From contig CALLJS010000018.1 of assembly GCA_938050045.1 (NCBI GenBank), forward strand, positions 30,963-94,962: a DNA stretch of 64,000 nucleotides, read 5' to 3'. The notes beneath the pieces were generated by a model that was given only the letters and a program-made list of their open reading frames with translations, ran no database searches and was not told the DNA's origin. The position numbers were made by a program, and so were the translations under genes. This DNA comes from an uncultured Sphingomonadaceae bacterium. Lineage in GTDB: Bacteria > Pseudomonadota > Alphaproteobacteria > Sphingomonadales > Sphingomonadaceae. Positions 58,792 to 64,000 of the stretch are shown here, in pieces; within the stretch, counting starts at the first letter, position 1; each line of letters begins with the position of its first letter.

Positions 58792-59981
58792 TGGGTGAGC
58801 ATAACGTCAGAAATTTCAATATTAACTTTGGTCCTCAGCATCCTGCGGCACACGGCGTTTTGCGTCTTGTACTTGAACTGGATGGTGAGGTTGTAGCGCG
58901 TGTTGACCCGCATATCGGACTTTTGCATCGTGGCACGGAAAAGCTGATTGAATATAAAACATACTTGCAGGCCATACCTTATTTTGACCGCCTTGATTAT
59001 GTTTCTCCAATGAACCAGGAACATGCCTTTGCCTTGGCGGTTGAAAAACTCGCTGGCATAGAAGTCCCGCGCCGTGGGCAGCTTATCCGCGTTCTTTACT
59101 CCGAGATTGGCCGTATCTTGTCGCACCTTTTGAATGTAACAACACAAGCCATGGATGTTGGCGCATTGACACCACCACTATGGGGGTTTGAAGAACGCGA
59201 AAAACTAATGATTTTTTACGAGCGTGTTTGCGGTGCTCGCCTTCATGCTGCTTACTTCAGGCCAGGTGGTGTTCATCAAGACCTTCCAGATGGATTACTG
59301 GATGATATCGACGAATGGTGTGACCCGTTTCTGAAGGTCGTTGATGATATTGACCAGCTTCTAACGGCTAACCGCATTTTTAAACAGCGTAATGTGGATA
59401 TCGGTATTGTAAGTCTTGATGATGCATGGGCTTGGGGATTTTCAGGTGTAATGGTTAGAGGTTCGGGGGCCGCGTGGGATTTGCGCAAATCTCAGCCTTA
59501 CGAATGTTATGAAGAGATGGAATTTGATATTCCGGTTGGCAAAAACTGCGATAACTATGATCGCTACCTCATTCGCATGGAAGAAATGCGCCAATCTGTT
59601 CGTATCATGAAGCAATGTATTGCAAAGATGCGTGAGCCGGAAGGTCAGGGGCCTGTATCAACGACAGATGGCAAGGTTGTACCACCAAAGCGTGATCAAA
59701 TGAAACGTTCCATGGAGGCATTGATCCATCACTTCAAACTTTATACCGAAGGGTACCATGTACCGGAAGGTGAAGTTTATTGCGCTGTTGAAGCGCCAAA
59801 AGGTGAATTTGGTGTATTTCTCGTCTCTGATGGCTCAAACAAGCCATACCGTTGCAAACTTCGCGCTCCAGGATACGCGCATTTGCAGGCCATGGATTTC
59901 ATGTGCCGTGGGCATTTGCTGGCGGATGTATCGGCTATTCTGGGTTCTCTTGATATTGTTTTTGGAGAGGTGGACCGGTGA
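58791..59981 (+). CDS. nuoD: NADH-quinone oxidoreductase subunit D, second copy
   Basis: Quinone-site subunit (396 residues): [73 protein letters not shown]. The N-terminus is shorter than in the first copy and there are many substitutions throughout, so this is not a recent duplication. Confidence 0.96.
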   Translation: MGEHNVRNFNINFGPQHPAAHGVLRLVLELDGEVVARVDPHIGLLHRGTEKLIEYKTYLQAIPYFDRLDYVSPMNQEHAFALAVEKLAGIEVPRRGQLIRVLYSEIGRILSHLLNVTTQAMDVGALTPPLWGFEEREKLMIFYERVCGARLHAAYFRPGGVHQDLPDGLLDDIDEWCDPFLKVVDDIDQLLTANRIFKQRNVDIGIVSLDDAWAWGFSGVMVRGSGAAWDLRKSQPYECYEEMEFDIPVGKNCDNYDRYLIRMEEMRQSVRIMKQCIAKMREPEGQGPVSTTDGKVVPPKRDQMKRSMEALIHHFKLYTEGYHVPEGEVYCAVEAPKGEFGVFLVSDGSNKPYRCKLRAPGYAHLQAMDFMCRGHLLADVSAILGSLDIVFGEVDR

Positions 59982-60433
59982 GGAAACTCTGGAGTCCAAT
60001 GATGATTGCCATGATACTTGCAGCTTGTTCTTCAACAACGGTTGGTCCGAATGCACCAAGTGAGCAAGACAAGGCAAATGAGCAATTGGCGCTCCAGAAC
60101 ATGATGTGCGCTTTTGAGCCGCATCCTGAAGGCAAACAATCACCTTGTGCGCACATGATTGAAAACCGCTTGTTGTTAGGTCGCTACTTTGCACCTCAAA
60201 CTTTGGGTGGCTTAAAAGACGCAGAAAAATCCCGTGGTCGCCGTATTACAACAAAGTTTATTGTTGAAGCAGCAGCCAGAATAAAACAATGCCGCAAGGT
60301 GCCGCTGGAAAATACCATTAACATAATTCGTGACGTTAAAATTGCAGGTGGGACTTATCTTTTACGAGGTACATCACCTTTATCAGAAGAAAATTCTTCC
60401 TGTTTTTTAACGCCCTATCAAGAAGGCTTATAA
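59978..60433 (+). CDS. putative lipoprotein between nuoD and nuoE (second cluster)
   Basis: A 151-residue protein with a lipoprotein signal peptide: [17 protein letters not shown], lipobox LAAC with Cys17. The mature part has four further Cys (MMCAFE, PCAHMIE, KQCRKV, SSCFLT), perhaps disulfide-linked. No family is recognised. The GTG start overlaps the nuoD stop (GTGA), so it is translated with the complex I genes although it would sit in the envelope. It could be an assembly factor, but nothing in the sequence shows this. Confidence 0.7.
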   Translation: MRKLWSPMMIAMILAACSSTTVGPNAPSEQDKANEQLALQNMMCAFEPHPEGKQSPCAHMIENRLLLGRYFAPQTLGGLKDAEKSRGRRITTKFIVEAAARIKQCRKVPLENTINIIRDVKIAGGTYLLRGTSPLSEENSSCFLTPYQEGL

Positions 60434-60436
60434 GAA

Positions 60437-61390
60437 ATGTCCGTTCGTCGTTTGGCAGATGATAATGCGCAACCTGCAAAATTTGCATTTAGCCGTGCCA
60501 ATACATCTGTTGTAAAAGGTTGGATTAAAAAATACCCCAAAGACCGTAAGGCTTCTGCTGTGATTCCATTGTTGATGATTGCACAAGAACAAGACGGCTG
60601 GGTAACAAAGGCATCAATTGAATATGTCGCAGAAATGCTTGAAATGCCTTATATCCGTGTGCTTGAGGTAGCTACTTTCTATACGCAATTCATGCTTCAG
60701 CCGGTTGGCACCAAGGCACACATTCAGGTATGTGGTACAACACCTTGCATGTTGCGTGGTTCAGAAGGGCTGATGAAGGTTTGCAAATCCAGGATCAACG
60801 AAAGCCAGTTTGAAACCAATTCTGACGGCACATTGTCTTGGGAAGAGGTCGAATGCCAAGGCGCCTGTGTAAACGCGCCCATGGTCATGATTTTCAAAGA
60901 TACTTATGAAGATTTAACAACCGAACGTCTTGAAGAAATTATTGATGCGTTTGAAGCAGGCAAGGGGGACAGCATTCCTGCTGGTCCGCAAATTGACCGT
61001 ATTTATTCTGCACCTGCTGGTGGTTTAACATCACTAAAAGATGAGCCAATCGTCGCAAAGACAAAAGCAAAGCCTGCAGCAAAAAAAGCACCAGCAAAGA
61101 AAGCTCCGGCTAAAACTGCCTCAGCAAAAGCTACACCCAGAAAGACAGCAACAAAATCAGCTGGCCCTCTACGTTTGAAAAAAGCAGACGGCAAAGCGGA
61201 TGATTTAAAGCTCATTTCTGGCGTTGGCCCAAAATTAGAAAAAACACTAAACGGTCTAGGCTTCTGGCACTTCTCACAAATAGCGAAGTGGAAAAAAACT
61301 GACGTTGCTGTTGTGGACAATGAACTAACCTTCAAAGGCCGCATCGAACGCGATGACTGGATTAAACAAGCCAAGGTTTTGGCGAAATAA
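60437..61390 (+). CDS. nuoE: NADH-quinone oxidoreductase subunit E with helix-hairpin-helix extension, second copy
   Basis: A 317-residue NuoE, about 95 longer than the first copy. The N-terminal thioredoxin-like domain holds the [2Fe-2S] Cys in CGTTPCMLRG and VECQGACVNAP. After about residue 215 a linker rich in Ala, Lys and Pro follows (AKKAPAKKAPAKT), then a C-terminal domain with a helix-hairpin-helix motif (LKLISGVGPKLEKTLNGLGFWHF). Such extensions are known from other alphaproteobacterial NuoE proteins (recalled). Their role is unclear. Confidence 0.94.
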   Translation: MSVRRLADDNAQPAKFAFSRANTSVVKGWIKKYPKDRKASAVIPLLMIAQEQDGWVTKASIEYVAEMLEMPYIRVLEVATFYTQFMLQPVGTKAHIQVCGTTPCMLRGSEGLMKVCKSRINESQFETNSDGTLSWEEVECQGACVNAPMVMIFKDTYEDLTTERLEEIIDAFEAGKGDSIPAGPQIDRIYSAPAGGLTSLKDEPIVAKTKAKPAAKKAPAKKAPAKTASAKATPRKTATKSAGPLRLKKADGKADDLKLISGVGPKLEKTLNGLGFWHFSQIAKWKKTDVAVVDNELTFKGRIERDDWIKQAKVLAK

Positions 61391-61422
61391 AAGGCATAAT
61401 TTATAAGAAGGAAAAGGAGCTA

Positions 61423-61893
61423 TTGCTGAAGGTAATTATAGGGAGAAGTCCACTACTTTTTATTGTATTGTTTTTTTTAATTATCTACATTCCTGTAGAA
61501 GTTATCTATGTAAATAACGGTGGAGAATATGGTACTAGAAATGTGCTTACGAGTACACTTGCAGTCTTAATTTTGATTGGCTTTATCGTTGCTTGTCTTA
61601 TCCGACTCATGGAAAGTTCAGAGAAAAAAGCTAAGCGACTGGCAAAAATCAACGATCAAGTAGAATGGGAAGAAAAAAATAATAAGAATAGTAAAATCAC
61701 TAAAGCTACAAATAGGTTCATTTTTAAAAGCGTTACGATAATGATAGTAGTATTAGGGTTGTCAGCAATTACATCATTATTTTCAAACCTTCCTTATGCA
61801 TATATTTTAATGGGTGGTGTATTGTTTTGGTCATTTTTCGTAGATATTAGTTTGCGTAAGTTGTTATCAGAAACGAATAAAATTGAAGTGTAA
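61423..61893 (+). CDS. membrane protein of unknown function between nuoE and nuoF (second cluster)
   Basis: A 156-residue protein with four hydrophobic segments (about 10-26, 40-62, 104-119, 126-144) and a charged loop rich in Lys and Glu between the second and third. The TTG start has AAGGAG 5 nt ahead. No family is recognised. The base composition is more AT-rich than its nuo neighbours, which hints at separate origin. Confidence 0.65.
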   Translation: MLKVIIGRSPLLFIVLFFLIIYIPVEVIYVNNGGEYGTRNVLTSTLAVLILIGFIVACLIRLMESSEKKAKRLAKINDQVEWEEKNNKNSKITKATNRFIFKSVTIMIVVLGLSAITSLFSNLPYAYILMGGVLFWSFFVDISLRKLLSETNKIEV

Positions 61894-61931
61894 ATTATAG
61901 TGGCAACTATTTGCCCTCAGGATAAAACTAA

Positions 61932-63257
61932 ATGGCATTACAAGACAAAGACAGAATTTTCACGAATATCTACGGCATTCATGACAAGTCATTGAAGGGT
62001 GCCATGAAACGTGGCCATTGGTCTGGTACGAAGGGCTTTATCAAAAATGGGCCTGATTGGATTGTAGATCAGGTAAAAGCTTCCGGCCTTCGTGGTCGTG
62101 GTGGTGCGGGCTTCCCGACAGGCCTCAAGTGGTCATTCATGCCAAAACCTGAACGTTCTGATGGGCGTCCGTCTTATCTGGTTATCAATGCAGACGAATC
62201 TGAGCCAGGTACGTGTAAAGACCGCGATATCATGCGTCATGATCCGCACACGTTGATTGAAGGCTGTTTGATTGCCGGTTGTGCCATGAATGCCAACACT
62301 TGCTACATCTATATACGCGGTGAATACATCCGTGAGCGTGAAGCACTGCAAGCTGCAATTGACGAATGTTACGATGCAAACCTTCTTGGTAAGAACAATA
62401 AAAACGGCTGGGATTTTGACATCCATGTTCACCATGGCGCAGGTGCTTATATTTGTGGTGAAGAAACAGCCTTGCTCGAATCCCTTGAAGGCAAAAAAGG
62501 CCAACCAAGATTAAAACCACCATTCCCGGCGAATGTTGGTCTTTATGGATGTCCGACAACGGTAAACAACGTTGAGTCTGTTGCAGTTGTACCAACTATC
62601 CTACGTCGTGGTTCAGATTGGTTTGCAGGCTTTGGTGCGGAGCGAAATGCGGGTACGAAACTATTTTGTATTTCAGGTCATGTCGAACGCCCTTGTACGG
62701 TCGAAGAGGAAATGTCTATTCCGTTCAAAGAATTGATTGAGCGTCACTGTGGTGGCATTCTGGGAGGATGGGATAACCTTCTGGCAGTAATTCCAGGTGG
62801 TTCATCGGTGCGATGCGTACCTGCAGAGCAGATGATCGATACGCCTATGGATTTTGATTCATTGTCCGCGCTGAAATCAGGTCTAGGAACAGCAGCCGTT
62901 ATCGTCATGAACCGCGAAACAGATATCGTTCGCGCGATTGCACGTCTTGCCTATTTCTACAAGCATGAATCATGCGGTCAATGTACGCCTTGCCGTGAAG
63001 GCACTGGCTGGATGTGGCGTGTACTTACACGCATGGCAGAAGGTCGCGCCCAGAAAAAAGAAATCGACATGCTGCTGGAAGTAACAAAACAGGTCGAAGG
63101 TCATACGATCTGTGCGCTTGGCGATGCTGCAGCCTGGCCTGTGCAGGGACTAATCACCCATTTCAGAGATGAAATCGAAGCGCGTATTGACGCTTATTCT
63201 GCTAATTCTGATACAGATGGCGCAGTGACAGACAAAGTGCTGGAGGCGGCTGGGTAG
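61932..63257 (+). CDS. nuoF: NADH-quinone oxidoreductase subunit F, second copy
   Basis: FMN and NADH subunit of 441 residues: [50 protein letters not shown], and [13 protein letters not shown] all intact. The C-terminal tail ([18 protein letters not shown]) differs from the first copy. nuoG is not yet reached before the window ends. Confidence 0.97.
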   Translation: MALQDKDRIFTNIYGIHDKSLKGAMKRGHWSGTKGFIKNGPDWIVDQVKASGLRGRGGAGFPTGLKWSFMPKPERSDGRPSYLVINADESEPGTCKDRDIMRHDPHTLIEGCLIAGCAMNANTCYIYIRGEYIREREALQAAIDECYDANLLGKNNKNGWDFDIHVHHGAGAYICGEETALLESLEGKKGQPRLKPPFPANVGLYGCPTTVNNVESVAVVPTILRRGSDWFAGFGAERNAGTKLFCISGHVERPCTVEEEMSIPFKELIERHCGGILGGWDNLLAVIPGGSSVRCVPAEQMIDTPMDFDSLSALKSGLGTAAVIVMNRETDIVRAIARLAYFYKHESCGQCTPCREGTGWMWRVLTRMAEGRAQKKEIDMLLEVTKQVEGHTICALGDAAAWPVQGLITHFRDEIEARIDAYSANSDTDGAVTDKVLEAAG

Positions 63258-63259
63258 TT

Positions 63260-63559
63260 GTGTTTTATTTTACTATGGTCATTCTAATTCTTGTTGTTTT
63301 AGGATTCTATTTAATGAGAAAAAATGTTAATCGTGGACAGACATTTGTTCGTGCATACTATTACTTATTTTGTATTGAAACTATGGGAGAAGAGCCAAAG
63401 GTAGCTAATGAGATGGCATCTTCTTTATTTACTTCATATTCAGACCCTAGTTCTGATGAGCAAATTGTTCATCGCGCAAAAAATTTTGCTGATGAGAATT
63501 TTTCAGGAAAGCAATTACCAGTAATAAGTTTGGCAATTGATAAAGGGTATGAAAACTAA
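63260..63559 (+). CDS. small membrane-anchored protein following nuoF (second cluster)
   Basis: A 99-residue protein with one N-terminal helix (MFYFTMVILILVVLGFYLM) and a soluble remainder. No family is recognised. The GTG start is 2 nt behind the nuoF stop and its own stop overlaps the next ATG (TAATG), so it fits the translated chain. Confidence 0.6.
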   Translation: MFYFTMVILILVVLGFYLMRKNVNRGQTFVRAYYYLFCIETMGEEPKVANEMASSLFTSYSDPSSDEQIVHRAKNFADENFSGKQLPVISLAIDKGYEN

Positions 63560-64000
63560 TGCACCTTGCCCAACTCAACATAGCCAAGCCAAAATACGCT
63601 AATGATGACGCGCGTTTTGCCGAGTTTATGGATAACCTTGAGGGTATCAATGGTTTGGGTGAAAGCATGCCTGGCTTTGTCTGGATACATAAAGATGAAA
63701 CAGGCCATGCTATGGATATGCCAACACCTTGGCCGGATGCTGCTGCTAATCTAACGGTTTGGGAAACGCCTGAGCATCTTGAACATTTTGTTTGGAATAC
63801 GGTTCACAAGCAATTTTATAACAAGAAAGCCAATTGGTTTAAAGAAATGTCATCCAATCATTTTGTTATGTGGTGGGTGGAAGAAGGTCATGAACCAACT
63901 CTCCAAGAAGCCAAAGAGCGTTTGGATTATCTTAACGAAAACGGTAATTCTGATTTCGCTTTTGGATGGTCACACCTGCCACATGTAAAACTATGGCAAA
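63559..64000 (+). CDS. DUF3291 family protein, cut by the window end
   Basis: The first 147 residues are visible. The start (MHLAQLNIAKPKYANDDARF) and core (GFVWIHKDETGHAM, NLTVWETPEHLEHFVWNTVHKQFYNKK) match DUF3291, a dimeric alpha-beta-barrel-like family of unknown role (recalled). The C-terminus lies beyond base 64000. The start overlaps the preceding stop (TAATG). It stands in the slot where nuoG is expected, so nuoG may follow. Confidence 0.8.
   Translation, partial: MHLAQLNIAKPKYANDDARFAEFMDNLEGINGLGESMPGFVWIHKDETGHAMDMPTPWPDAAANLTVWETPEHLEHFVWNTVHKQFYNKKANWFKEMSSNHFVMWWVEEGHEPTLQEAKERLDYLNENGNSDFAFGWSHLPHVKLWQ

Overview
The window looks like alphaproteobacterial DNA in two unequal parts. 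Bases 1 to about 56,940 read as one coherent, fairly AT-rich chromosome of a sphingomonad-like bacterium. Signs are the trpE-trpG-trpD-trpC-moaC-moeA-lexA order, an alphaproteobacterial LexA box (GTTC-N7-GTTC), the zapA / 6S RNA / 5-formyl-THF cyclo-ligase order, the rnj-DUF1467 pair, and a full nuoA-N operon leading into birA and coaX. Bases from about 57,000 to the end carry a second set of complex I genes (nuoA-F) with visibly different codon use (more CGT, CTT and GGT, less TTA). The change falls at or just beside a tRNA-Asp gene (56,867-56,943). Either a second complex I operon was acquired there, or two genomes were joined at a conserved tRNA during assembly; the sequence alone cannot decide.

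Layout: 102-2,525 (minus) gpx and lolCD. 2,681-3,273 (plus) an Hsp20 gene with a ROSE-like RNA thermometer. 3,442-6,583 (minus) tpiA-secG-pyrG. 6,820-15,073 (plus) a PpiD-like foldase, tryptophan and molybdopterin genes, and lexA. 15,167-17,401 (minus) comEC. 17,725-19,011 (plus) gltA. 19,054-23,206 (minus) a little-studied cluster: a histidine-kinase-like protein without its phospho-acceptor His, a DUF2336-like protein, a membrane-bound nucleotidyltransferase-like protein with a worn active site, and an Hpt-like protein without its His. 23,438-25,771 (plus) a large membrane-anchored coiled-coil protein. 25,822-53,989 (minus) one long collinear run, in transcription order tkt-gap-pgk-fda-thiE-efp-suhB-nuoABCD/E/F/G/HIJKLMN-birA-coaX-rnj-DUF1467. 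54,229-56,795 (plus) a coiled-coil protein, zapA, 6S RNA, the cyclo-ligase, DUF2842 and an aldose epimerase. Then tRNA-Asp (minus) and the second nuo cluster (plus), which runs off the window inside a DUF3291 gene.

The most unusual structure is inside the first nuo operon. Palindromic dispersed repeats have entered the H/I, F/G and D/E gene junctions, and the flanks carry copies of the neighbouring gene ends (clear at H/I and D/E, weak at F/G). Every repeat block is crossed by an open frame that starts and stops in contact with its neighbours (ATGA, TGATG, TAAATG), so translation could pass through the operon without a gap. The nuoE start (MADT...) appears three times in a row this way. Both nuo operons also hold unrelated small genes in the same slots (D/E, E/F, F/G).

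Functionally the window covers energy metabolism (citrate synthase, lower glycolysis, transketolase, NADH dehydrogenase), tryptophan and cofactor synthesis, envelope biogenesis (LolCD, SecG, PpiD), RNA turnover (RNase J) and division (ZapA). No insertion sequence, integrase, CRISPR array or rRNA gene was seen.
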